Below, one piece after another: positions 1 to 11,291 of a stretch of 64,000 nucleotides of DNA; the first letter of the stretch is position 1, and each line of letters opens with the position of its first letter. The stretch spans positions 2,108,001 through 2,172,000 of the forward strand of contig NC_064656.1 of the NCBI RefSeq assembly GCF_001723175.1, in the 5' to 3' direction. The notes below the pieces were generated by a model. The model ran no database searches. It saw nothing but the letters and a program-made list of their open reading frames with translations, and had not been told where the DNA came from. The translations under genes and the position numbers were made by a program. The DNA is from Penicillium oxalicum. Its lineage: Eukaryota; Ascomycota; Eurotiomycetes; Eurotiales; Aspergillaceae.

Positions 1-801
1 CATTTCTTGAAAATGCGGCGCATAATCAAGCCATTGATTGATGAGCGCATGCAGCTGGCTGCTTCTGGCAAACCCATTCCTCGCGATCTGCTGGCCCTTG
101 TGATGGAGCATTCACCGCCGCACCTGCGTGGTGATATTGATTTCCAAGCCCGAAATCAACTTATTATTGGGATGGCCTCCACTCACACAACCTCTATGAC
201 ATTGACGAACGCGCTTTTTGATCTTGCCGCACGACCAAAATATGTTGAACCTCTTCGCGAAGAAATATTCAGCGTTTTTGGTGGTGATGATATAACAGAA
301 ACCCTGTCTAAGAAGGGCCTTTTGAAATTACGAAAGCTCGACTCTTTCCTCAAAGAGAGCGCGCGATTTTCCCCGCTCAATACAACCTCTTTTGCACGCG
401 GCTTATCGGCTCCCATCACTCTTTCTGATGGGACTGTGCTGCCCCGCGGTACACACTTAGCCGCTGCGGCAAAGCCCCTGTCACTGGATCCAGAGTACTA
501 TGACCAGGCGGAAATCTTTGATGGATTCCGCTTCGCTCGACTCCGTGAAAAGGCTGGAAACGCAGACCGGTATCAGTTCACAAGCACCACTGTTGAGGCA
601 ATGCACTTTGGTCACGGAAAGCACGCGTGCCCTGGACGACATCTTGCCGACCAGCAAATTAAGATCATCATGATACACATCATACGGAACTACGATATTC
701 GCCTCCGTGATGGTGAAGGTCGACCAGAGAATCAAGTGATGGCAAATGGACCCCATCCTGATCTCTCTATCCCGATACTGTTCCGCAAGAGAGATGTTTA
801 G
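1..801 (+). CDS. Cytochrome P450, 3' part only (cut by window edge)
   Basis: This is the C-terminal part of a fungal cytochrome P450. The frame is open from base 1, so the start and membrane anchor lie outside the window. Visible landmarks in order are an I-helix segment (GMASTHTTS, the usual A/G-x-x-T-T oxygen-activation motif), the K-helix ExxR (KESARF), and the heme loop FGHGKHACPGR with the thiolate cysteine, followed by a normal C-terminus ending at a TAG-flanked stop. The CPGR heme loop and the KLRKLDSFLKESAR segment resemble the microsomal P450s common in fungal terpenoid and secondary-metabolite pathways, but the substrate cannot be read from this part. No intron is needed in the visible portion. 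The P450 identity is firm; the subfamily is not assigned. Confidence 0.93.
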   Translation, partial: HFLKMRRIIKPLIDERMQLAASGKPIPRDLLALVMEHSPPHLRGDIDFQARNQLIIGMASTHTTSMTLTNALFDLAARPKYVEPLREEIFSVFGGDDITETLSKKGLLKLRKLDSFLKESARFSPLNTTSFARGLSAPITLSDGTVLPRGTHLAAAAKPLSLDPEYYDQAEIFDGFRFARLREKAGNADRYQFTSTTVEAMHFGHGKHACPGRHLADQQIKIIMIHIIRNYDIRLRDGEGRPENQVMANGPHPDLSIPILFRKRDV

Positions 802-1011
802 TAGCCGTAAGCCATCTTTACGAGAGGCTAAGGGGAAGTGGCTCGCTTGCGTAACCACAGTATCTATCCGACAGAGTTACTTTAACTAGCCATATGGGCA
901 AGTAGAGCCTATATAGCAGGGGATTTCTTACGGATACTATACACGAAAACTCACTTTACCTCAAGATAGATGACTGCGGAATATCTCCTTTCAGTCTAAG
1001 GTGTCCTTTCA

Positions 1012-1046
<35 letters not shown>

Positions 1047-2763
1047 TTTATTTACAATGACTCGTCGCAAATTGATATGTAGTATACGATAACATAACTT
1101 TATAACTGAGTGTGTACATTTAGAATGATTCACTCCCTGACATAGGGCCTCGATCATCTCGACTTTCTTTTTGTTTCGTCCTTCAACTCGCCTGTGAAGA
1201 ACTCGATCTGAAGTTGTCATCCATCAAAACTTCTTCGGCCATAAGGCTCCATACCATTTTAACATTTAAAATCGCGTCACAACATTTTGGAAAGGACATT
1301 TCTGTTGGCAATGCGGTTAAATTGGAGGAATTTGAAAACTCTCCTCGACAAACCGAAGATGAACAACAAGCCGACCAGAGCCACGGTGAACACTCTGGAG
1401 ACGTTGCCATCAACCCCCTCCGGCCATTGAGTCGCTCGAAGAAAGACCGACTATTCACACAAAATCGTCTCTCAAGTACGTCTTCATTTGTGTCGGCCCC
1501 TTGTCCGCGTTGTAAGTCTTTAATGAACCAGATTTCGAAAATGTCGACGCCTCGGAGCTCACTGTCGACGAATAGCATGCTATCGCCCATCACTAGGCTA
1601 GACGCACGCTAGCCACAGAACGTCTACCAAGTACGTAATCTAATATGCTCAGACGGCTATTCTCCTTTTCTCACGGTAACGCAGATAGAGCACGAGATTC
1701 TAGGTCCGATGTTCGGGTGGTCGCTCCAGTCTCTTCGGCCGGGGCAGCTAGATTAGCGCGCGCGCTTTATATATAATGATGTGGCTTAAGTAGTCCCGTA
1801 ACTGCACGTACACATGTATTTCCGGGTTTTTACATTGATTATTGTCTTATTCTTCTCACTTTTGCGGGTTACAGCGGCCAATACGGGCACTTAGGTAGGT
1901 CCGAATTCGTATTTTGAGATCCGGCTAAATCCAAAAAGCACTTTTCAAATCCTACTTGGAAGACAATCTGAGGGCATTAAAAGAGTATTATATAGAGACA
2001 CTGCGAAGGGGATCACGGGTACAACCACTCAATTGACCTAGAAATTTCGGATAATGCATCAGAACAAGGGACATGAGCACCATAAAGATAGTCGAAGTGG
2101 AGGAACTATTCATTTGGCCGAAAGCTCAAACATGCCGTCACATGGCGAGAATTCATGTCTGATTTCGATATGATCTCAGAAATAGGTATCTTGTATGCTC
2201 ATTCCAAGTTCGCTTATCTACTCGGATCGATAGGCTTTCCATGGGTTTCCCGTCTTTCTGCTTGTTATTTCAGTCTCATCGTGATCAGCACCCTCCATTC
2301 TACCAGCATGTCCTCTTCTCCAGAGTGTCCACTAGATATCTGCGAGCTGTGGTAAGGGATATCGACGGCCAGTTCCGCTTGTATCTCAATCGGTCAGCGG
2401 TCAATTGGACGAGGGTTGCAAAGCACATGACAAGTTGAGCAAATGATGTGCGAAAAGATGTGTGAAAAGGAAGGTACGACCTCACTGGTGACGAACGAGC
2501 GAGGCAAGTGAATGGAGAACGGTTCATGATGCCACCCGAGTAGAGCATGTCAGTAACGCCTTCCACCTTCAAATGCTTGCTCTCGTCTACGAGAACGGAA
2601 ATGGGCTCTCAGGATCATCTTTCTTCTTGACAAACTTCTAGAACGAGTTCACCTTTATCAGAAAATCAAACTTATCAATATTCAATCACAGTCAGTAAGT
2701 GTCGGGCATCTGGGCAGTTTCCCACTATTTGTTTGCTTATTGTTGCTCTTATTTTCCAGGAAA
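802..2763. other. Intergenic stretch, no supported gene
   Basis: This stretch holds the (TAG)n microsatellite and otherwise only short overlapping open frames without recognisable protein features. From 2755 to 2763 there is a good 3' splice-site-like sequence (TTATTTTCCAG) just ahead of an ATG at 2764. It may belong to an unannotated 5' exon of the next gene. Confidence 0.5.
1012..1046. repeat. (TAG)n trinucleotide microsatellite
   Basis: About eleven uninterrupted TAG/AGT units lie downstream of the partial P450. It is a simple sequence repeat with no gene in it. Confidence 0.95.
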
Positions 2764-2945
2764 ATGGAGCACCAAGAACGAGCTACTGAATCGGGGAGCG
2801 GCCACAAGAAGCGCCGCCTGGAGGATGACGAGCACATGTGTGGAGTTGAGTCACCTCTACCTTTAACCTTCCCTCGGCCCTCTGAACTGAGCAGTCCGAT
2901 CTCTCCCATCACACCTCCTCACCAACCAACCTGCATTCCTATAAG

Positions 2946-4124
2946 ATGGCTGAAAGTGAAACTTTGGACATGGCTTCTTCTGGGGTTTTTGATGCCACAG
3001 AGTTCGAAATGGCCCCTGTTGATGAGGGAGAGAGTGAAGGAGATCCTGGCTTCATGTCCGCGGAGGTCGAAATGGCCCCGGTTCTTCAGAGAGAGGAGGA
3101 AGAAGACTCTGGTTTTGTGTCCTGGGCTGGCGAAAGAAATCCTCAAGTCCTTGCCCCCCTAGGCTTTCGCCCGGTTTGGTCCAATGTGGATGGATACCCT
3201 GGCGAAATCCCAGCTGACATACTGGAGTGGGTTGGCCCTGAAAATCCAACCGCTGCCGACCATCTCAGATTGGTTGGGCCCATTTCTAGTCTGCTCTGGC
3301 TGGCTCGCTTTGATGATCTCGCCCAGATCATGCTGAGCCCAGAATTCATCGCGTGGGATGAAGTGATTGCGGTGCCCTCGAGCGCCAATATCCGGTCGTT
3401 GCTTCCCGACTTGGCCGCCGATGAGCGAATTCCAAGCTCGCTATACCAAAGGTACACCGAGTACCCTCCGGCTTCAATGTCAGCGGCCTTTGACTCCCCC
3501 GAAGCGTCTGTACCCTCGTGCGTGACCACCACTGCGGAGTCATTCTCCCTGCTGAGATTGTATCCGCTTGCCGCCGACCAGCATCTGCCCGCCAAACTTC
3601 TCTCGGCGCGTATTTCCTTCGATAAGCCGAACAAGCTAGCCCGACGAATCGAAAGGGACTTAATCAGCACACTCGGAAACGATCTCCTTTTCCGTGGAAC
3701 GAAGCGGCGGCTTCTGAAGCCGCAGATGAAGTGGTTCGTTCCTGTCCTGAACTCATCAAACACCGACAACGAGTTTGGGCCGGGAATCTATACAACCCCC
3801 TCCCTGGAACACGCTCTTCACTACGCCGGCCCCCAGGGAGTGTTGCTCGTCTTCAAGAGCCCAGACTTCCATAATGTCGATGTTTGGGAACTCGATGGTA
3901 TCGAATGGCGCACCACAGTCGATCACTGGACAGGTCGCAGGGCAGCCACCCAAAAACCTCCTGGGTGGGGAAGTGATGTGACAAAGGGGCCCATCTCTGT
4001 TGCTCGCCCTAGATCATCAACCAGGATCCGTGACCCCGGCCCTCATACTCAGGTTGTCGCCACTGCCTACCCTGGAGCAGCCGCACTTGCGCTTTCGCTA
4101 TGTATGGTGATCTGGATTGAGTAG
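2946..4124 (+). CDS. PARP/ART-fold (ADP-ribosyltransferase-like) protein
   Basis: A 392-residue single-exon protein. The N-terminal ~60 residues are acidic and contain two related stretches built around an E-M-A-P-V core. The C-terminal half carries marks of the ADP-ribosyltransferase fold: an FRGT strand (Arg250) that would contact NAD, then FGPGIYTT (from about 277) followed by LEHALHYAG, the pattern in which PARP-type enzymes place the nicotinamide-binding Tyr. A later T-Q-V-V strand (Gln369) sits where the catalytic Glu or equivalent is expected. I recall expanded fungal families of this type with unknown substrates. Activity is uncertain because the third catalytic position appears to be Gln. 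The end is hydrophobic (AALALSLCMVIW). The start is the ATG at 2946, but an upstream ATG at 2764 in another frame, followed by a basic KKRR motif, could belong to a spliced 5' exon. Confidence 0.7.
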   Translation: MAESETLDMASSGVFDATEFEMAPVDEGESEGDPGFMSAEVEMAPVLQREEEEDSGFVSWAGERNPQVLAPLGFRPVWSNVDGYPGEIPADILEWVGPENPTAADHLRLVGPISSLLWLARFDDLAQIMLSPEFIAWDEVIAVPSSANIRSLLPDLAADERIPSSLYQRYTEYPPASMSAAFDSPEASVPSCVTTTAESFSLLRLYPLAADQHLPAKLLSARISFDKPNKLARRIERDLISTLGNDLLFRGTKRRLLKPQMKWFVPVLNSSNTDNEFGPGIYTTPSLEHALHYAGPQGVLLVFKSPDFHNVDVWELDGIEWRTTVDHWTGRRAATQKPPGWGSDVTKGPISVARPRSSTRIRDPGPHTQVVATAYPGAAALALSLCMVIWIE

Positions 4125-5651
4125 GCTCGGTGTGGTTTGATTTCGCTCTTCTGTTGCCCAGACACTGTAGCTCATCATGTCAAAAGGGCTTTGCTGTTTT
4201 TTCTTTTCTGTTAGCTTCTATGTCTTTTCCTATGGCAGTAAGCCTCTTACTTCTTTGCTTTTCTTTCTCGATTATTCTTAATGCTTCTCCTTGAGATGTT
4301 TACTTACGCCATCGTTAATAAAGAAGTGAGAAAGAAACACGTTCTTCAATATTGTGACAAACCCCTTTCATTCTGCCAACTTAAAAAACAGGAGGAGATA
4401 GCTCCCGCAGGACGCTGTGATAATTGAAGTAGAGCAAGTCGGACATTTCATCATAACACACCGAGTCTGCGAATGCCATGGTAAGCTATTTGATTCTGTT
4501 GTCCCATAATGCAATATGAATAGCCTTCGTAGCCCGTCTGATGGCGGTCTCGAGTCTGTGAGACATGTGATTCAGCAATGGCGTCGTCGACCTTGGGTAT
4601 GATCCTTCCAGTAGGTTAGTGATCTCTCTGGTCTTCCCCGTGAAATTTTGGATATGCATTTTGATGGGTTTTTCAACAGTCTCTGTTGCGCTTCTTCAAG
4701 GATAAATTCCCTCCAAGGATGAAGACATTGTATCAGAAGCTAATACAATAACTTTTGTCCGCAAAAAGAATTTGAAGAAAACGCGCCGAGCATGTCCAGA
4801 ACGATACGTTTCAAATATGGAAGAAACCAAGACGGGACTCTCTCAAGACCTAACCCCAACCAAACCGCCCAGCCTAGTAGTTTCACACTGAAGTCAAAGA
4901 AAAAAAAATGACAAGTCGCGAGACAGTGTCATGGAAACGAAACTCAAATCACTATGAATAGGGAAAATCTTCGTTTCATTTCTAAACTACGTAGTATGCT
5001 ACAGTACCACTATCTAATGCATATGCATTAACATATCCTCGAGTACAACGTGCCTCATAAAAATAGTCTATCGCAGATGAAACCTTCCAATCAAGCCGAC
5101 TCAACCCGACACGTGCATTGCGGAACTTTGTCGAGAAAGTGATTCGTGCAGAGACTTGCACCTCCGAGGATCAACGGGGGAGCCTGGCGGGTTAGGTGAT
5201 CCACACCCGGACGGGAAATTTTCTGGAACTGGTGAATTCTTTTCTTTTCTTTTTTTTGGGTGGCTGGCTCGATGGGGAATACGGTCAGAGGGGGGGACCT
5301 CGGTAATTTCCTTTTTGGGAATCGTGGGTCGACTGGAAAAGCGCGGTTGCGTGTGTGCTGTATTTGCTAGATTGGCGTTGCGGGTTATTTCAGGTCCAGG
5401 TTTCTGGGAAGAAATAATGGAATGGGGGATGAAAGGACGGAATTGAAAAGAAGAGTATCTATTATTGAGTACTTACTATGTGCTATGGGGGAGGTTGTAC
5501 TTTGAAGTTTGTAAAATGTATTGAATCTCTTGTCACCACGGAATTTGGCAAGGAGACGATAATAAAAAAAAAAAAAAAGCAACTCTGCATACAATGCCAC
5601 AATTAATATACAAGATACCAAACGACTTTTCCATACCAAAAAAGAAAATCT
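4125..5651. other. Intergenic stretch, no supported gene
   Basis: This region between the ART-like gene and the 3' end of the minus-strand b5 reductase gene is AT-rich in its first kilobase. It has several poly-A/T runs, including one at 5563-5578, and no open frame with recognisable protein features. Confidence 0.5.
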
Positions 5652-7158
5652 TTAGAAGCAAAACACCTCATCGCTCATCTTCGACACCGACCCAGGCGTC
5701 TTGAAACCCAACGTAGCCAGATTCTTCTTCGTAGCTCCAATCATCCCGGGCGGCCCGCACAGCAACACCTTGGCATCGGTGCCGGGCGCGGGCATATGCT
5801 CCCGCAGAACATCCGCATTCACAAAGCCTTCACCGTAGGCCCAGCCCTCGGGCGCAGAATCTAGCATGTACCAGACCTTGAAGTTCTGGGGATACTTGCG
5901 CGCAAAGGCGTCGAGTTCCTCGCGCAGGAGAATGTCCGCTTCAGTGCGGTTGGCATACACCAGGCTGATCTGAGTAGTATCGGCCTCGTTCTCACAGATG
6001 GCACGGATGAGTTGGTACATCGGGGTGATGCCGGTGCCACCGGCGACCATGCCGATGTGACGGGCCATGTTCTTGGTGTATTTCATGGCGCCCTTGGGTC
6101 CGCGGAAGGGCACCTTGTCACCAATCTCGAGTCCGGCGAGATATTGGCTCATAAGACCGTCCGGGTAGCACTTGACGACGAGCTCGACGCGGCCGCGGTC
6201 GAGGTTGTTGGAGGTTGGGGTGTAGGAGCGGGTGACGACGGTGCCGTTCACCTCGGCCTTGAGGGCGACGTGCTGTCCGATCGGCAGGCCGAGAACGGTG
6301 TTGGCGTCGGGCAATCCAAAGACGAAGCGGTAGACATTGGGCGAGAGCGAGTGCTTGGCGATCAGGGGCAAATCCTGATATGTTTGAGGCTCGAGGAAGC
6401 CACGGATCAGATGGGGATCGGGGCGAATAACCTTCTTCGCCTTGATGCGTGGCGGGTATCGCAAGAAGTTGGATTCGATCTTAGTGAAGCGGTTCAGCTG
6501 CTTGGCGGCGTAGAAACCCACCACGCCGCTGATCAGACTGGCCGCGAGGAAGCCATTCACAAACCCGCCGCGGGGCAGGTGAAGGCCCTTCAATTGGCGA
6601 GGAACCAGATGCGAGACCGCGCTCAGCCGATGAGACAGATTCGTTGGAGAAGTATAAATGTACAAGACCGGGAGGATCGCACCAAGGGTGCCGGCGACCA
6701 CGGCGACGGTGCCGATTGTTGATGATGAAGACGGCTTGGAAGACTCGGGGGCGGACTGCGTCACGACGCGCACCGCCTTGGGTCGCACAAACTGTTGCGC
6801 ATCCTTGAGGACACCGATCAAATAGGGCTGCATGATCTCGCGAGCGTCTTCCGAGTGGCCGACATCTTCATAGTCGGCAGTCGCATCCTTGCCGGCGACC
6901 TCGACGAGGATCTCTGCACCACCGGGATGATCTTGGAGATACTCGGTGATATCAAAGACTAGACGAGAAACCTTGTTAGCAGCTGTGTCGTTTCAGAATC
7001 CGTCACCCAATCGACCATAGTCACCTACCTTGTCCGTGAATCACAATCCACGTGTCGGACTTGGTGTTGTGTGCCGCAACATCCTGCATGGAATACTCGG
7101 GCAAGTCCGCATCGGCCTTCCATTGCGCCTTAAGCTCTGTTGCCTCTGGCGCAGCCAT
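5652..7158 (-). CDS. Cytochrome b5 fused to NADH-cytochrome b5 reductase
   Basis: A 478-residue fusion enzyme predicted to carry electrons from NADH through FAD to its own heme b5 domain. Exons are 7158-7029 and 6958-5652. The 70-base intron (GTAGGT...CTCGTCTAG) splits the b5 fold, and joining it restores H-G-Q-V-F-D-I-T followed by the heme ligand loop DHPGG and a second heme ligand in DVGHSEDA. A central hydrophobic region (about residues 120-180, with two possible membrane helices) links to the reductase. That part has RSYTPTS for FAD, the [11 protein letters not shown] nucleotide loop, and CGPPGM for NADH, ending in the usual aromatic VFCF. The upstream ATG at 7158 lies just after a GT/GAGT-rich leader. 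It is transcribed divergently from the P450 at 8210, which suggests a dedicated redox partner. The family call is firm; the partnership is inferred. Confidence 0.93.
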
Positions 7159-8209
7159 GATGATGTGTATTATGTGTATATGTGTGTGAGCGAGTGAGTG
7201 AGTGTGTTTAGAGATGAAAGAAAGAAAGCGGACAGCCGTGTGGACTCCAACGGCACCGCAAAAGAGATCAAATAACTTTTTTATCTCCAACGCAGCGAGA
7301 AAAGAGAAACCACGAATGATAAAACCACCACCTCTGTTAAGACAGGACCCTCGCCGAATGACCAGACATAACACTCCCTTGATGAGTTAATCATCTCCAT
7401 GGACTCCACTGCTGGTCCGAATAAAAAAAACAAAATCTTCTATTTTCCCTTTCCGCCTACATTCTTTCTTTCTACAGATAGATATGCGCTCATCATCATG
7501 CATAACGTGCGCCCCTAGAGAGCTGATCCACTCGGAATTGGAAAGAATCGCAGGAGAAAAAAAAATAATGCCTAGCAACGCAAAGAGAAATCTGAACCTC
7601 GGCGCATCTCAAAATTCAGCCACACCGCCATGACGAAACGGCACGATCCCTGACACACCCGAAGACACGGCAGGCCGACTCCGAACTGGATCCCGCGATG
7701 GCCCGCGATCTCTTTTCTCGGCATGTCCGCCACGGCGTCGGTCCGATCAGGCACGCCGCCCGGGCGCAGTGGGGATCGATTGGTCCAGAAGGACGATCTT
7801 CACTGATTTCGTTCTGCTCGAGTGGGTCGTTGCGCGCATCATCAAAGGTTTGGAAAAAAAAAGAAAAAAGAAGGAAAAAATCAAGATTCGAAAGTACCGA
7901 GGTAGACCATCGCGGACAACATGGATCAGACAGCATGAATGCCGTGCGTAATTATGCAGCGCAACGTGGACAGGGGAAGAAAAAAAAAGGGCATTGAGAA
8001 TGACCCAGGAGGAGGAAGTGGATCGGGGTAAATCATAAAAGTCGAGTCCAATTTGCGAAAGATTCGTCATTATATTAGTCTCTGTGGTTGTCTCGCGAGG
8101 AGCTGGGTTGTGTTCCTTTTTCTTCCCTTTCTTCTTCTCGAATAAAAGCGCTTACTATTGCGCACCCTTTGATCGTCATTTGATTGTTTTGTTGGTTGAG
8201 ATTGTCACG
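7159..8209. promoter_or_regulatory. Bidirectional promoter of b5 reductase and P450 genes
   Basis: This 1.05 kb region separates two divergent coding starts (7158 minus, 8210 plus). It contains a GT/GAGT repeat leader at about 7165-7207 next to the b5 reductase start and several purine-rich A-runs (for example 7854-7880 and 7977-7989). A pyrimidine tract of TTC/CTT character lies at 8115-8140, close to the P450 start, and is typical of fungal core promoters. No specific operator could be named. Confidence 0.55.
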
Positions 8210-10148
8210 ATGGTTGTCAAAGAGTTTTACCTGCTGGGAGAGTCCAGCTCGACGGCACGAAAGGTCGAACTCGAGGATAAGCTGGATTTTGAAGGTCTGC
8301 AGCACTGGATTGCTGGTCAATTCGCAATTGTTGAGCCTAACGGTACGTCTGCACTGTTCTTCCATGGAGAAGCTCTGCATCGCAACACATTAAATCCATT
8401 GGTTGTGGAAAAACTTTCGATTTTGATAAGAGAGTGCGCAGAAACATGCAGAAGCAAAAACAAAAACAAAAACAACAAAAAAAAACACAAATCAAGAGTT
8501 CTATAAAACGTGCGGTACTAATCTATCACCAGGTATTGGATTCCAATCGTCCGACTCCGATCTCCCCAGCGTCAACGACGTCTACGCGGCCACCGAACCT
8601 ATCGCCATCTCCATTGATGGCAAGGGTGTCCGTGAAGTGCCCGGACCCCAGGGTCTGCCCTTTGTCGGCAACTACTTTGAAGTGTATCCCGATCACTTGG
8701 GCAACCACCAGCGTCTCTTCGATCAATATGGTCCTATCTTCCAGACCACGAATATGGGCCGTACCATCTACCACACCAACGATCCCCAACTCAGTGCCAT
8801 TGTCTTTGCCGAGTCCGACTTTTTCACTAAGAAGATCAACGAAGCGCACCCTCTCTACCCGATCAAGAACAAGGAAGCCGGTGTATTCCTGGGTGACACG
8901 GATACCCCCGAATGGCGCACGGCGCACAAGTTCCTCCCCCCGGCGCTAGGCCCCAAGGCGGTGCGTCACTATGCGCCGACGATGCAGACTACCGTCGAGG
9001 ATGCGTTCAAGGTGTTTGATCAGCTGGATGAGGCCGGCGAGGCGTGGAACGTCTACCAGTACATGCTGAAGCTGGGATCCCAGGCGGTGGGTAAATTGGT
9101 GCTGGGCATCGATTTCAAGCATTTCACCAGCCCTGATGCACCACCACACGAGCTGGTCTACCGGATTGCCGAGTCGTTGACCCTCAACAAGAAGGTCTCG
9201 GCCCGCGGCGATTGGTATGCTAAGTTGCCGTTTGGAGATCCCAAGAAGTTGCGGGATGCCCGCTGGCGGATCATCGAAATGGTGAACGAGTCAATCGCCA
9301 ATGCTGAAAAGGGCGGTGTTGAGGATCTGCCTCTGCAGGATGCTGCGCTCAAGGCATCCAACATGATCGGTAAGTGGTGTCTCGCAACACCCTTCTCCTC
9401 TCGATCGATCTCTGCACGAATCAGTGGACTGACTTTGCCGATTTCCCCGTGATTTCTAGACTACGCCATCCGCGCCACCGACAACAAGGGCGAGAAACTG
9501 CCCAAGTCCAGCCTCATGCAGGCTCTCGTGGTCGCCACGGGTGCCGGCTTCACCACGACCAGCTCGCTCCTCTCCTGGCTGATCTACTCCCTCGTCAACT
9601 ACGAGGGCATGCAGGACCGACTCCTGCAAGAACTGATCGACAACGATATCGACGCCGACACCCAAATCACCGCCGACATCACCGACAAACTCACCTTCCT
9701 GGACAAATTCATCAAGGAGACTCAACGCCGCCACAACCCCTCCTACCAACCCGCCCGGACTGCCAAGGTCTCCATGATCCTGCCCGGCGGTTACAAGATC
9801 CCCGCCGACGCGGTCGTCATTCCGGCCTTGCACCACGTCCACAACAATCCCGCTGTCTGGGACAACCCAGCTCGCTTTGATCCGGATCGCTGGGACACCG
9901 AGGCGGTGCGCAACCGCCACAAGGCGGCGTATATCCCCTTTGCGACAGGTCCTCGCATGTGCATCGGGTTCAACTTTGCGCTGCAGGAAGTGAAGGTGTT
10001 TTTGCCCAAGTTGTTGTACCGGTATAAGTTCACGCGGGAGAATGACGGGCCCGTCGAGTACGATCCCATGTTCCAGTTGATTCGTCCGAATAACTTGTAC
10101 GTGCGGGCCGAGAGGCGGCAGAAGTGGCCGCCCAAGTCGGAGGCGTAA
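8210..10148 (+). CDS. Soluble-type cytochrome P450 with N-terminal extension
   Basis: A 552-residue P450. Exons are 8210-8342, 8533-9369 and 9460-10148; both introns have GT..AG ends and keep frame (joins N-G-I-G-F-Q and N-M-I-D-Y-A). There is no hydrophobic N-terminal anchor. Instead about 85 residues beginning VVKEFYLLGESSSTARK precede the proline hinge VPGPQGLPFVGN. The I-helix reads ATGAGFTTTSS, the K-helix ExxR is KETQRR, and the heme loop is FATGPRMCIG with the Cys ligand. The layout of the core (QYGPIF, FFTKKINEAHP, HKFLPPALG) recalls the CYP102/CYP505-like soluble group but no reductase domain follows. The divergent b5/b5-reductase gene next door is the obvious candidate electron donor. 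Substrate unknown. The 5' UTR is pyrimidine-rich. Confidence 0.93.
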
Positions 10149-11291
10149 AAAAAAAACAATCGGAGCGGGACACATTGGACTTTCTTTTTTACTCTGATCA
10201 TTTTGACTGGGCGTTGAGAACTTTACTTTCTTTTTGTATTTTTAATGCGTGCACCTTCCATGGAAGGCATGGTGACTTGAGATGTCTTTTTCTTGGTTGC
10301 TTTTGTTTCCATAGATGGAGTCCACGGGTGAATAGAAATAATGGCATCAATTGGCTTGGAAAAAGGCCAACCTTCAAATATTCACTGTGCATTTGACTTG
10401 ATACGAGATCTTGCCAAGAGCTCCTTTACGTTGATAAATCGATGTTCTCCTATATCAGCCGCCGGAAGAGACACGCTATACCCATTCTATCTTCTTTATT
10501 CCTACTCATTCATACTCGACTTCCTCCAATCATCAACACCATTTGGAAATCTACGAGCAGCCCCCTGGACGGGCACGGACTGAATCGAACACTCTGAAAA
10601 GACAAACAGCAGAGCATCTGAATTGAGCGACTCTTCGAGTCCAAGTTCTTTCTCATGCACTCTCGTAAAACCTCAAGAAGTGTGTCTGTAGGCTATATAG
10701 ACTCTTTCGAATGTCCACGCGTTCCGGAATATAGTCTAGATCGTGACATCAAATCCTATCATCACCGTCATCATGATTTGGACACTATCTCTTCATCCGA
10801 AAAATCCAGCCTGATGATCTGATATACTGTCACCCGCCCCACGTCATCAAACTTTCTTCCCCTTCGACTCTCTCAAGGCAGCCACTTTCTATCTTCCTTT
10901 CTCCAGACCCACAATAAATAGTACAAGCACCAGACCAGACGCATCTGTGGATGCCCCTGTTTCTCCCCATAATTAACAAATGCGCTCATGCATCCGACCA
11001 CTGTTCCTACTCGAGTAAACTCCGAGTCCGCAGAATGCACCTCGGAGTTAATTACTCCAAGCACATCTTTCGCCCGAGGAATCGTTCTTCCACCTCAAAT
11101 GCCGTCACCGCCCCCAAGGCTTATTTTCAGCCCATCGAGCCATCCGCATTTGCATTTTGACACTTGTATAGATATTTCCTGTTTGGTTAGCGGGTCTTTT
11201 GATAGAAGGCGTCTATTCTAAAAGTACACACACACACATACACACACACACACACCACAGATCCCACCTCCATCGTACCCAATCACCAGCA
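10149..11291. other. Intergenic stretch with (CA)n repeat
   Basis: This stretch lies between the P450 stop and the MFS start. It has no recognisable coding region. It ends in a (CA)n tract just upstream of the MFS ATG, probably in the 5' leader of that gene. Confidence 0.5.
11226..11254. repeat. (CA)n dinucleotide repeat
   Basis: A run of CA units with one T interruption, about 40 bases upstream of the ATG of the MFS gene. Confidence 0.9.

Noticed and set aside
2764..2945. Possible 5' exon starting MEHQERATESGSG with a KKRR motif
   Set aside because: It is in a different frame from the ART-like gene and I could not find a donor that joins the two; kept only as an alternative N-terminus.
6012..6722. 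236-codon open frame on the plus strand
   Set aside because: It lies opposite the conserved b5 reductase sequence and shows only the mirrored codon pattern.
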